Assembly (NCBI GenBank): GCA_950097015.1
Contig: CATNEN010000005.1
Location: forward strand, 4,083,501-4,147,500
From: Macrostomum hystrix
Lineage: Eukaryota; Platyhelminthes; Macrostomidae
Direction of reading: 5' to 3'
Length of the DNA stretch: 64,000 nt
Below are positions 1 through 11,323 of this stretch, piece after piece. The notes below the pieces were generated by a model. The model was not told where the DNA came from. It ran no database searches and worked only from the letters and a program-made list of their open reading frames with translations. Made by a program: the position numbers and the translations under genes. How positions within the stretch are numbered: the stretch's first letter is position 1; the number at the start of each line of letters is the position of its first letter.

Positions 1-3000
1 TATTCTTTCGATTCTTTAACCTTTTGTCTATCTGGATAACAAGCAGAAATGGCCATGCTAAGCAGTGATTCAATTTCGTCACTGATTGAATCGTCAATTA
101 GCCAATTGTCTAATCTCCAACGAACAGCCGAATGAGCCAAATCTGGCCAATGACTAACTGAAGCAGCACCACAACCGTGTAACAATTGAGTTAAACTACC
201 GGCTGTGCTACCCGTATCAACAGTTGATAACCAATCTGGCAAGGCTGGTAGAAAGGCTCGCCTAACGGCTAATAGACGATAAATTGCTGATAGGCCGTTT
301 AAATTGGCGCCATATTTGTAGGCTAAGCAGCGAGCTATTAGCAACAGTAGACAGTGACGAAACGGACAGATTGGTTCGGGTCCAATTAGCCAATCGCAGA
401 TTGACGCTGTTAAGGCTTCCGGCTTGAAACTGTCGATTGATTGGATTGATTAAATTGATTGGATAGCTTTGATAACTTTATCAAACTAATGAATTGTTCC
501 AATAAGCCTTTTTAGGAATCGAACATGTCTCGTATCCCACATGTCCCATATCTCATCATACGTTCTATCTCACCCGTGTCCTATCTCGCATCATATTTTC
601 TATCTCACCCGTGCCTCATCTCTCATCACGTGACCTATCTCACCCATGTCTTATCTCTCATGTGTTCTATCTCACCCGTGTCTCATATCTCCTGTGTTCT
701 ATCTCACCCGTGTCTCATCTCTATCACGTGACCTATCTTACCCGTGCCTTATCTCTCATCACGTGACCTATCTCACCCGTGTCTCATCTCTCATCACGTG
801 ACCTATCTTACCCGTGCCTAATCCCTCACGACGTGACCTATCTTACCAGTGCCTAATCTCTCATCACGTGACCTATCTTACCCGTGCCTAATCCCTCACG
901 ACGTGACCTATCTTACCAGTGCCTAATCTCTCATCACGTGACCTATCTTACCCGTGCCTAATCCCTCACAACGTGACCTATCTTACCCGTGCCTAATCCC
1001 TCACGACGTGACCTATCTTACCCGTGCCTAATCTCTCATCACGTGACCTATCTTACCCGTGCCTAATCTCTCATCACGTGACTTATCTTACCCGTGCCTC
1101 ATCCCTCACCACGTGACCTATCTTACCCGTGCCTCATCTCTCATCACGTGACCTATATTACCCGTGTCTCTTCTCCCAGTGGCAGTATTAAAGTGGTTCA
1201 GTAGCAAACTAAGGATTGTCCTAGCAATCATAAGGTCGCAATATAAAGGTTTTCTAGGAATCATTGAACACTTACCGATCCTCACAAGAATCGTCATCGC
1301 ATTTCTCATCAGTATCAGAACTGACTGATTGAAAAACACCGGCAGCCACTAGGATCTGGCGCAGACCAGTTACTAATTTAGTCGGCTTCAATTCGAAGAA
1401 AATTGGCAACTCCGCCAATATAGCGGTATCGGAGATCAACGAAGTTGTTGGCAGTTCTGGCGGCTCGCCAGTTAGTATCAAATACAATCGACAGAGTTGG
1501 AGAAAAGCGGCGTGACTTTTCGACATACTAGACGGCGGACCAGTTGGCCAGATTTGTTGCAGACAGACCTCGTTGTCATTTTTATGCAGTGGCGCAGCCA
1601 AGTACAATAATCGACAATGCGACAAAGCCAGCTGTAGCAAATCAAAAGTATCAGCCGAATTTAATAATTCAGGCAAAGCGAAAGAAAACTCTAGTAATTG
1701 ACGCTGGCCAGTATAATCCAATTGTAGGCGAATAGCTCGACGCACAATGCCACAATTTGGTACGCGATTAAGCAAGGTCTTCAACAAAGCTACTGGCACG
1801 GGTCGTTTAGCTAATCTTCGCAATTCTAAACTATGCAATACTAGGCCTACATGATTAGGATATTGGCCAGTGATGCGATTGGCGAATGCTTCGGCCGCCG
1901 TTATGCAGTCACGACTGTCGGATGACTTTGACTGCCTGTGGATAAATTATTTGGGATAAATTGCTTTAAAAACCTTTTTTAATCAATTGATATCGTCACC
2001 AATGTTTAAGAATTTTGACTTGTTAATATTACTTCACTGTTTCTAAGAATGTCTGACGCTTGTATATTCCTCTTACGGATTAAAAAATATCATACTTTTA
2101 TAATCCCATCTTAGAATGTCTCACTGTTTCTTAGAATCTCACTGTTTCTTAGAATGTCTCACTGTTTCTTGGAATGTCTCACTGTTTCTTAGAATGTCTC
2201 ACTGTTTCTTAGAATTTCTCACTGTTTCTTAGAATGTCTCACTGTTTCTTAGAATGTCTCACTGTTTCTGATAATTTCTCACTGTTTCTTAGAATATCTC
2301 ACTGTTTCTTAGAATGTCTCACTGTTTCTTAGAATTTCTCACTGTTTCTTACAATGTCTCACTGTTTCTTAGACTGTCTCACTGTTTCTTAGAATGTCTC
2401 ACTGTTTCTTAGAAGGTCTCACTGTTTCTAAGAATATCTAAAATTTCCAAATTTTACTCTTTGTTTCTTAGAATGTCAGAAATTTTCACATTCTACTCAT
2501 CGTTCCTAAGAATTTCTGACTTAAGAATATTTCTGTCATTTACTAAAAAATAACATTTCCATACCAATTCACAATAATATCTGACAGATTTGCAACAATC
2601 AATCAATTGAAAATCTAACCTAATCCGAAGCCGACAAAGAAAATGATGCAGCACAGCTATAGCCTGCTCAGGTGAGTCTATGGCTGACTGGCAGGATTCG
2701 CAGCGCGGATCGTCGCGCAAATGAGCTCCGCTAACTGTGACATATTTCTCGCAGGCGTCGCAGAAATCTTTAACAGACACGCTGCTACTATTATTATTGT
2801 TAGGTGCTACTCGTCGATGAATAGTACTTGTAGTAGCAATCGTTGCAGAAACTGCTTGAGTAGTAGTAGCAGAAGTGGTTAGCAATCCAGTTAAAGTGGA
2901 AGTAGAATTGACAGAATTCGGCCTGCCTCTGTTAGCATGCTCCGGTTGGCGCCAATCAATTAGATGCTGATATTCGCAAGCAGGATCGCGACAAGAGCCG

Positions 3001-5514
3001 TGCAAGCCAAACGGGCACAGCGGAATAAACGGATCCAACGGACCTGACATTGTGCTAGGCGTAGGGGGACAAACTCTACGTAGTAGATTAGACTCGTTTA
3101 GTGCGGCTAAAACGCGCGATTCCCTTGCTCGAAAAGCTGTCTGCCTAGCTCGAAGACTTCGTTGCTCTTTGGCTGCGATTAGTTCTAAACGACGAAGTTC
3201 GGCGTCAGCAGCCATGGAACGCTTGCGCAACTGGGCGCACAGTTCTAGGGCTCTTCTGGTGTCTTGGCGCAGTCTGGTCAACAGAAGAATGTTAAGGTTT
3301 GATGAATTTTATCTGTCGAACAGATATTGCAATTACTGCGACTTAAACTGTGAGATACTCTGGGATAAAATATGAATTCGGAATGGGAGATACTTAAATA
3401 GGGATAATAGAGGAGCTGAGACTCGGAGATACTTAGACAGGGATAATAGAGGAACTGAGACTCGGAGATACTTAAAAACAATAGAGGAACTGAGACTCGG
3501 AGATACTTAGACAGGGATAATAGAGGAACTGAGACTCGGAGAGACTTAGAAATAATAGAGGAACTGAGACTCGGAGATACTTAGACAGGGATAATAGAGG
3601 AACTGAGACTCGGAGAGACTTAGAAATAATAGAGGAACTGAGACTCGGAGATACTTAGACAGGGATAATAGAGGAACTGAGACTCGGAGAGACTTAGACA
3701 GGGATAATAGAGGAGCTGAGACTCGGAGATACTTAGACAGGGATAATAGAGGAACTGAGACTTTAAGATACTTAATTTATTAAATATTAGTGCTAAATAC
3801 TGCACTAACCTTACTGCGGCGGTTCGCTTTTCAGCCAATTCGGTCAATTTCTCAGTTAATTTTGCCTGTCTCTGTTGTAATTCTTGTCTATCTGCAGCCA
3901 GGCCGGCTCTTAATTTACTAGCTCCGGCGCGAACGCTGTGTCTGAGAGACTGCAAACGGGCTCGATCGTCGACAACGACAACCGAAGGAGGCGGCGGCGG
4001 AGGCGGGGCTTCCGATTCTGATTCGGAAGATTCCGAAGAACTTTCTGAAGAAGTATCGCCAATGCAGATAACAAATCTACGAGAAACAGACGTAGTCGTA
4101 CCAGCTGTAGAATTGTTACTATTTTGACTGACGCTTTTATTTCGATTTTGCAATTCTGAAGAACTTAAACCTACTACTCGACGACGTTGGCCACTAGTTT
4201 TGGATTGAGTTTGAGATATAAATGCTGACGGAATCGTTGTCAGGTTTGGTGCTGATGCAACTGATGAAAGAACTTGAGGCTGCAATTCGACTAAATCTTC
4301 TGCTACTGCTAAAGAAACACCGTCTAATTCTGCAGTTTTTGTTTCTGAAGCAAATTGAACCTTTGCTGTTTTATTATTAGCTGGCTTACTAATTACACTT
4401 TCAGATATTGAAATTGGAATTGACTGCTTAGAAACTTGCTGTTGATTTTGCTTATTCACATCTGACATTGGTGCGAGCTGACTATGCGTGGTTTCTTCAA
4501 CAGCAGACTTCGCTACTCCAATCGCTACTGCAATCGGTGGCTCCTCAGTAGCTTGATCTATTTCAGCATTATCACTGACCGGCGTGTCAAATCCTACATG
4601 GTGCGACTCTTGCACAGACAATGATGAGCCAATAGTCGCGACATCAAATTTAGCAGAAGCTCTGGATCGCAAATTACTAATCAATATTTCGCGTAAAGCT
4701 AATAATTCTTCTTCGTCATCGGCATCTTGCGAATTGACATCCGCATTAGCTTCCTCCTCTTCTTCAGCAACAGCCTCCTGAATGCTGTCTAGAACTTCTT
4801 CGCATTCGTCAACAACAACCCATTCAGCTAAGTCGGCAATGCGAGTTAGTTCATCGCTAAAATCGTCGTTTAACACATTCTGCTCTCCAGAATTACTGCT
4901 TGCAGACTGGAGCTCGCCATCTTCGACTTCGTCGACAATTTTCTGCAAAGCCGGATTAGCGCTAAGAAGCTCAACGTCCATCAGCAGGGCGGCGTCCATA
5001 TCGTTATCTGGCATTGGAGTCGACGGAGAATCAACTATGTCCATATCGTCGTCTTCTTCTTTCTCACGTCTTTTTTGCCGTAAGTCTTTGTCGACACAGA
5101 CTGTTGGAATGGTAGAAGAAGCGGTAGCAGCAGCCGATTGTGCACGCCTAGCTCTAGCACTCTCGAGGGCAGCTTCGCGCAGTTTTAACAAATCCGCGTC
5201 GCTTTCAATATAGAAATCGCATCGGCTGCTATGGTTACTATTGTCGTCTTCAGAGAAGATCTCGCCTTCGTCGGATATTTCTGGCAGCGGTTCGGGATTG
5301 CCGTCATCGATGTCACACAGGGCGGGCAGTGGCAGAGATGGATCATAGGCTGCTGTTGACATTGTTGAATCTTCCACGCGTGAAGTGAGCAAAGTTGAGG
5401 CAGGTTTTGAGTCAAGGTCTTCAACTTGAAGTATATTGTGTACAAAGAAAAAAAATGATGAGTTACTTTACCTAGCATTCTGCTCTTTAAATTTGCCTCG
5501 TCATCCACATCCAT
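1..5514 (-). CDS. ZFC3H1: ZFC3H1-like zinc-finger protein (3' end cut by window)
   Basis: Five exons on the minus strand: 5514-5472, 5424-3810, 3273-2620, 1935-1276 and 429-1 (open at the window edge). Phases agree at every join (1, 2, 2, 2). Exons 1-2 encode an acidic, Ser-rich N terminus with a DEGEIFSEDD stretch. Exon 2 ends in a Lys/Arg/Glu-rich probable coiled coil that continues into exon 3. Exon 3 carries a C-X7-C-X4-C-X3-H finger (LCPFGLHGSC then CEYQH, near 3035-2970), the pattern of the zf-C3H1 family of ZFC3H1 and fission-yeast Red1. A CxxC...CxxC group follows near 2765-2695. Exons 4-5 are Leu/Ala-rich helical sequence, as expected for the HAT/TPR-like C terminus. In vertebrates ZFC3H1 is the scaffold of the nuclear PAXT complex, which links poly(A) RNA to exosome decay. 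The finger and acidic N terminus are seen; the ortholog call is inferred. Introns hold three minisatellites. Confidence 0.75.
525..1175. repeat. Minisatellite in ZFC3H1-like intron 4
   Basis: Tandem repeat with units of about 30-33 bp such as ctcatcacgtgacctatctt plus acccgtgcc. The left part is more degenerate. Many units contain the E-box-like palindrome CACGTG. Lies between exons 4 and 5 of the ZFC3H1-like gene. Confidence 0.93.
2112..2440. repeat. 20-bp minisatellite in ZFC3H1-like intron 3
   Basis: About 16 near-identical direct copies of tctcactgtttcttagaatg. Lies between exons 3 and 4, with single-base variants only. Confidence 0.95.
3377..3770. repeat. Minisatellite in ZFC3H1-like intron 2
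   Basis: Tandem copies built on aggaactgagactcggagat followed by acttagacagggataatag, with shorter units mixed in. It directly follows the exon 2 donor and extends the apparent open frame of exon 2, which is an artefact. Confidence 0.94.
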
Positions 5515-7201
5515 GCAAGCTAATTAGTGTTGTCAGTGCTGTTAGATTTGGTTTACATGGCTAAAATTTGAAAAAAAAACAAAAGCCTGTCAGCAAAAAA
5601 AAATTGTTGCTTAAAAAGAACAATAGTTAGCATACTTGATAACTAGATAACAAAAGTCATACTTCAGACTTGCACAATGCTTCTGCCACATAATACCATA
5701 GCATTAACTTTCTTTTTTTAAATTGTGACTATTTAAGTCATTATTATTCCTTGTATTAATTATCATCAGTAAAAACAAATAAAAGGCTTAAAAATCATAT
5801 CTATACCCTATCCTTAAAACCAAATTGAAAGTAATGACTCTTTATAGGGATAGGGATATATGGATGGCTATGATGAGACACTATATAAATTAAATAAATC
5901 AAGGATTTCATAGTTTTTGAAAAACTTTTCCAACTGCCAACAATGGGAACTCTTAAATTCGGGTATTAAGGACTACAAAAAGGATTTTACAGAATTTGTA
6001 AAGACACTTAAGACTGCCTGCAATGAGAAATAAAAATTCTAAAGTTGGTGCTTGGGACTCAAGACTTAAAAGAACTTTCAATGCTATATTCAAATTGTTG
6101 GGTTTGGGTTTTTCCTATCTGTTGACTCTTGTTGGGATATAAAGATAGACAGGTCACATGATTTATAACAAAGGCAGTTATTTAGACTAACTACAATAGA
6201 AACTCTTAACTTCTTGCTGTAGCATTAAGGACTCAAGCTCTGAAGATTTCAATGGCACATACATGTTATGGGATGGTAAGGGGGTTTTGATGGGTACCTG
6301 GATGATGATCTGTCCAATATCTCAGAGGGTGGATGACAAAGAGACTTAGACTTGTGGACACTTCATTATCTATAAAACAAAAGTTTTTAAAGTTAAAACA
6401 GATCTACCCCTCCTCACATTGTGTTTGCACCTATTTTTCAACTTAAATAATGAAATCAGTTTGACACCTCTTTTTGACAATTTAGAGTGTGAAGTGTGTT
6501 CACACCTCTGCCCCACTACCCCACCCTCACTTTATTGATGACAGACTTGATTGTTTGTTATTAGTAGATGACAAACTGACCAAACTTTAAAGCATGCCAA
6601 TTGGCTGGATGACAAAGTGTCCTACCTTCAAAGTGGATGACCAAGTTGTAAGATGATGAAGTGTCTAGGATCCATTTTGACATAGCTTTGCAACCATGTC
6701 AAAACTCACAAATACAACCTCAACTCTGAGAAAATACTTAACTCTGAGATATGGTATTGTGCAAACAACAATGTGCTAACTGTGTGACACAATGTGAAGT
6801 AGGGGCACAAAAAGCCCCACTTGTCAAATGGAGAAATGCTGAAGCAAATAAGGAGACGAATATAAATATCTTGCCTGATGCTTATGCTTACAAAGAACAA
6901 GAAGCAGGTCATACAAAAGAAAAACTGAAGGTGCAGAAAAAAGCCTAATGTTATGGGAAATTATGGAAATTTTATAGTTACAGAAACCATAAGGCAATAT
7001 TGATTATGCATATGGATAGGGCTAAGCTAGGCTAAAGGAAAACTTTGGAGATGTCAGATATGGATATGGTACTCTAAAAAAAACATCAAACAAAAAAATA
7101 AATAGGGATATAGTTAATAATGGCATGTACAATTACATTTATTAAAATTAAACAGTTGTTATAACTTATAAGTTATAAATAGGCTAGCCATTAACCATGA
7201 A
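5515..7201. other. Intergenic spacer, no gene seen
   Basis: Lies upstream of the ZFC3H1-like start. AT-rich with short degenerate words (ggatgacaaagtg, ggactcaag). No open frame with coding character, no exon with paired splice sites and no RNA gene was seen. Confidence 0.6.
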
Positions 7202-7757
7202 CCATAGTCCAGATCATATCGTTTATGCCGGAGATCTCCGGCGTAAAACTGGTTTGGGATCTGAGGCTAGTGTAAGTGCTTGGCGTAAGTATAGGCCAAA
7301 ATGTGCCTTGGTGTAAGTGCTTGGCATAAGTACATGGCATAAATCAAGTGGCGTAAATGTTAGCACAAATGAGATCATTCACGATCAAATGTATCACTAT
7401 AGAACATAACACATTTGCGTTAATTATGATGTTAAGGAGCAGCATTAAAACAAAGTTCATTAAAATATTGCAGTTCATATAAATGAGATAGCAGAATATC
7501 TATTGTAGGATAGCAAAAGTTTTTTTAGCTTTAAGATGCTTACTTTGATACTTGATTCAGAATTTGCAACTTGTGAGAATTTTAAACAGTTGCAACTTCT
7601 GAATTTAATTAATCACCAATTAACAAGAATTGTGAAGGACCTTTTTTTGGGTGGCGTAAGTCAGAGGGACCTTTTTTGGTTGGCGTAAGTCTGGCGTAAG
7701 TGCCAAAAATTGTTGGATTTTTCCTCCGGCGTAAGTCCAGCATGATCTGGACTATGG
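7202..7757. mobile_element. hAT-type MITE (non-autonomous DNA transposon)
   Basis: The 556-bp element has perfect 16-bp terminal inverted repeats, CCATAGTCCAGATCAT at 7202-7217 and its reverse complement at 7742-7757. It is flanked by a perfect 8-bp direct repeat, ACCATGAA, at 7194-7201 and 7758-7765. An 8-bp target-site duplication is characteristic of the hAT superfamily. The subterminal regions are full of a short motif, ggcgtaagt or close variants (near 7239, 7281, 7350, 7652, 7682, 7692 and 7728), like the subterminal transposase-binding repeats of hAT elements. There is no internal coding frame. The class assignment is inferred from TSD length. Confidence 0.88.
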
Positions 7758-9014
7758 ACCATGAATGTTGAACTAAATATTGTCATTTTTATGTAATTGG
7801 TTTTTTTCATATAATGGTGACCAAGGAAACGAAATAACAATTTTCTTAGCTTAAAAAATATAGATTAGCTAAGTCATTGAATTTGTACTAAAAATGTGAC
7901 AGGTAAAAATGATTTTGTGCATATTGAATATTGATAGGCCTACTGTCATTTTGCACAATATTTAAAACATGAATCATGAAAATCTTTAGAATTGCAACTT
8001 TGCTTGGATGCATTTTGGCAAATGGCCTTTTACTATACGTTTATTACTAACTAGGATAGTGATAAGAGCCGGGAGGCATTGCACCACTACCCACTAGTTA
8101 ATTTTATTTCGTTTTAGACTTAAAGTACTAGTCGGACGCCGCGCATTGCAACCCATCAAGCCAATAAATATAAGCAGGTCAGATCAAGAACGACTATTTA
8201 CACTTGATATTTGAGAAAAATCGAATTTGCTGAGAAAGTAATTTATTCGAGCTGAAATTAATTTGATAGTTTCGAAGAGTTCACATCACGTCACATCACT
8301 ACTTTAATTAATAAATTAACAGTTTTCAAACCAACAACCTATAGTCTTGCAAGTAGTTAAACAAAGACAATGCAAACGTGTTAATTCCTATTCTTATTTT
8401 TTAAGCTTTGGTCATTTTTTTATATTTATTATTTTGATTTTATCTTTAAAACACATAATATGAACATAATCGGTTTTAGAAAATATACGATCCGGACGCG
8501 AATGATGTTCAATTTCCTTTTACTTGTGATCAAAAGGGCTGCCAATCTACACAGATCAAATGACAAATAATTAATAAAAAGCTAATGCATTCTTCTAGTT
8601 CCTTTGGAAGTTCCTTTGGTAGGCTTTTCATGCACGTGGGGCCGTCACGGAAATGAAATTTTTTGTTAAAAAAACGAATTTTTGAAGAATTTTCGAGTCA
8701 TCTGGCCGCTCTAGATAGTTATTCGTTTCATGATTTTTTCTTTTTTTCTGCAAACGAGCCCTTAAAGTACATTCGGAAAACCAGAAAACTGAGCTAATGC
8801 TGAAGGTATTATAGGTTCGTGCAAGTTTTTCTTAGAAAGTTGAAATAAAAATTGATGCACGAATTAAGGATCAAAGCTATATTTAACGAGTTCTTGCATT
8901 TCACAGTTTAATAAGTTTTAAATAAATAGATAAATTTGCTACTATATTTACGATTTGCAGGATTTCATATCGCGTGCATATCAAATCCATATAGCTACGT
9001 AAAAGTGCGGTAAT
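7758..9014. other. Intergenic spacer, no gene seen
   Basis: AT-rich sequence between the MITE and the 3' end of the phosphatase gene. It will include the phosphatase 3' UTR. No coding frame, array or RNA gene was recognised. Confidence 0.55.
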
Positions 9015-11323
9015 TCATGATTCAGCTGGACTACAATCCTGCTGTGAAACCTCCGTGTTACATTCTTTAGCGGCGTTGTTGCTGAAAAAGCCGAAGTTTG
9101 CTTTGATTGCGTCCACTTCAGATTCTTGCAGTCCGATTTGAGTCAGATACTGTTCGACAGTTCCATACCTGAAATCAATGGTTATTTGCTGGATTTAACT
9201 ATTTTCAACCTTAAAAACAACTTAAGAGGGCTTTAATGCAGAAAAATATTTATTAACTGCGCCAGGTTAATTTAGCGCAATATAATGTTGCTTAAAATTT
9301 AATCTAGAAATTATAAATTACCAATCGAACTTCTAACTTTTCAAAAAAGCTTGAAATATGAATATTTTCGGCATTATAACATTTTCGATTCTTCTATAAA
9401 AGAGGAAAAAAATAGTCATCCTAAAAATTTAGTTTAGCTCACCTCACTGGCTAAAACAGGTGTCTAAAACCACACAAAATTCAGCTTGGCTGTAGAGTAT
9501 AGAGAATCTAGTCAGCTTTTTACTAAAATAAACATTTTTAAAATGCGTTGCACGATATGCAAGTTATCAGTGCAGTTTTTCTCCTGCCCATATTAGTCTA
9601 TAGAATGTGGCATGGGTTAGGCGGGGAGAATTGTCTATCCAGTTTCTATATTCAGAGCCCCATGGTTGTATAAAAATAACGACATGAAAACTTGTCAAAA
9701 AGCTCACCGGTTTCTAATCCAGGCAATAACTTCCTTGATGAGCTCCTTTGGGCACCTGGCGCATTCAGGTGGCATCCTTGCCGTTAGAATTTTAGCTTCA
9801 ATCTCGGGCAAAAAACGCGCGATGTGAACCTACAAGCAGAAAGGAATTGTTAGACACTCGAGGCGAATAACGAGAAATTCGTGCAGATTTTTACATTGAG
9901 ACAGATTTTCTATAGAGTTTCTCGGCTGGCCGGAATTTCTTTCAGATCAAATGCCAACCCCTGTTTAGCTTTTGGACTCTAGTATTGTGACAGCCAGATA
10001 TGTTACAATAAATGTTATGGGAGACGTTGCGTACTGTGGGTTAGATTAAAATAATTATTTTGACATTACTTTTGACTACACTTGACTGTTCAGTCCATGG
10101 ACTGGGGGGACGCCACACCCACCCTCGATTATCTTAATTAGCTAACAGCTGGGTGAACTGACGCCATGTAGAGTTCAAGTGTCTTGCTAAAGGACATAAA
10201 TTCTTCCAGTGGAGTCGGGAATCGAACCCCCGACCTTTCAGTCGTGAGTCCGACGCTAACCACTAGGCTAACCACGGCTCCCGGTAATGGCGCCCATGCT
10301 CATGCGCCATCAAGTGAATAATTTAATTTAATGAAAACTGTCGAAAGTGGATTAAACTATATAAACCTTGACAAGAATTTTCCATTTCGTTTTACATCTC
10401 TAAGCACCGCAGCTTTTAATTAAGATTACCATAGTGGAGCGCCCATTCAACCGAAAATTGTGATCTTTTGGTAAATGATCCGTTTTGATAGCCAATTAAA
10501 CTAAGTAATTAATTGGTGCACCTGGTAATGGCGCCTAAAGAAAATTCCTGGCTACACCGCTGCGATCGTTTCCCATCCCGAGTATTTAGTAGTCCCTGAC
10601 TCCCTGGCTGCATGCATCAGTCCTCACCTCAGTAGCATGGTACTCGTCAACCACCTGATCCTCAGTCATGCTGGGATCCATCATCTGAAGGAGGGCACAG
10701 ACTGCGCCTGTTCGGTCTTTGCCATACTGACAGTGCAGCAAGGCCGGATATATGCTTGAGTCGCTTAGCAATCGAAACAGCGCCACCAATCCTGAGCAGT
10801 CCATGGCCGGGTCTAGCCAGTCCAGATAGAGACCGGCTGGCCCCTTGCTATGCGCCACATCGCTAGCCAGCTTCTTGAGAATGCCCATCTTGAAACCGTC
10901 GGATGTGTCAAACCGTTCGCTTGTCCAGCCTGAGACGGCTTGTCTCCAATTGTTCCAGAATAAACCGCTGAAGATCTTGAGCTTCTTAGTTATTGTATAG
11001 AAGTCGATGCGGTAGAACGTTATCACGTAGTCACTACCGCATGTAGTCTCCACGAAACGTAACTCTGTAAACGTTCCCGACCTTGTTAACTGCATGATCC
11101 TGTAGCCGACTCCTTCTGGCACAGGATAGGACAGTGAGTCGCCAATCTCCTCTTTGGTTCGAATGTCGATGACAGATTTGAGTCGCAACTCTCCATCTCC
11201 GACGACTTCAGCAATCTCCGCCTCGTCCAACTTGTTTAATGCGGTGCCGCGCATCAGGCGAAGCTTCTGATTTTCCGGGTTCGCCGCAACAATGCGAAAA
11301 CATTTTGGTACAATGCCTGCCAT
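9015..11323 (-). CDS. Tyrosine phosphatase family protein (Y_phosphatase3 type)
   Basis: Three exons: 11323-10628 (donor GTGAGG, phase 0), 9829-9708 (donor GTGAGC, phase 2) and 9168-9015 (TGA), giving 323 residues. The catalytic P-loop HCQYGKDRTG (Cys198 to Arg204) is the C-X5-R signature of cysteine phosphatases, and the GKDRTG form is typical of the PF13350-type family. Upstream SVIDIRTKEEI (residues 50-60) matches the conserved D-L/I-R element of that family. The C-terminal exon, with YGTVEQYLTQIG, resembles the conserved tail of these proteins. Expected activity is dephosphorylation of phosphotyrosine or phosphoinositide; the substrate cannot be told from sequence. No signal peptide or membrane segment is evident. 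The start is the first ATG of the open exon and follows an AT-rich leader. The family is more familiar from bacteria and fungi, but the introns argue against recent transfer. Confidence 0.85.
10083..10282 (-). mobile_element. tRNA-derived SINE, family A
   Basis: Reads on the minus strand as a tRNA-like head with an A-box region (TTAGCCTAGTGGTTAGCG) and B-box (GGTTCGATTCC). A body follows with CCTTTAGCAAGACACTT and a region ending in the palindrome CAGTCCATGGACTG. The same head and body occur at 37806-38111 (+) and in part at 62868-63000 (+). It sits in the first intron of the phosphatase gene. Confidence 0.88.

Noticed and set aside
3620-3780. C-terminal Tyr/Leu/Ser repeat on the long ZFC3H1-like exon 2 frame
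   Set aside because: A phase-matched donor at 3809 ends the exon before the repeat, so the peptide repeat is intronic.
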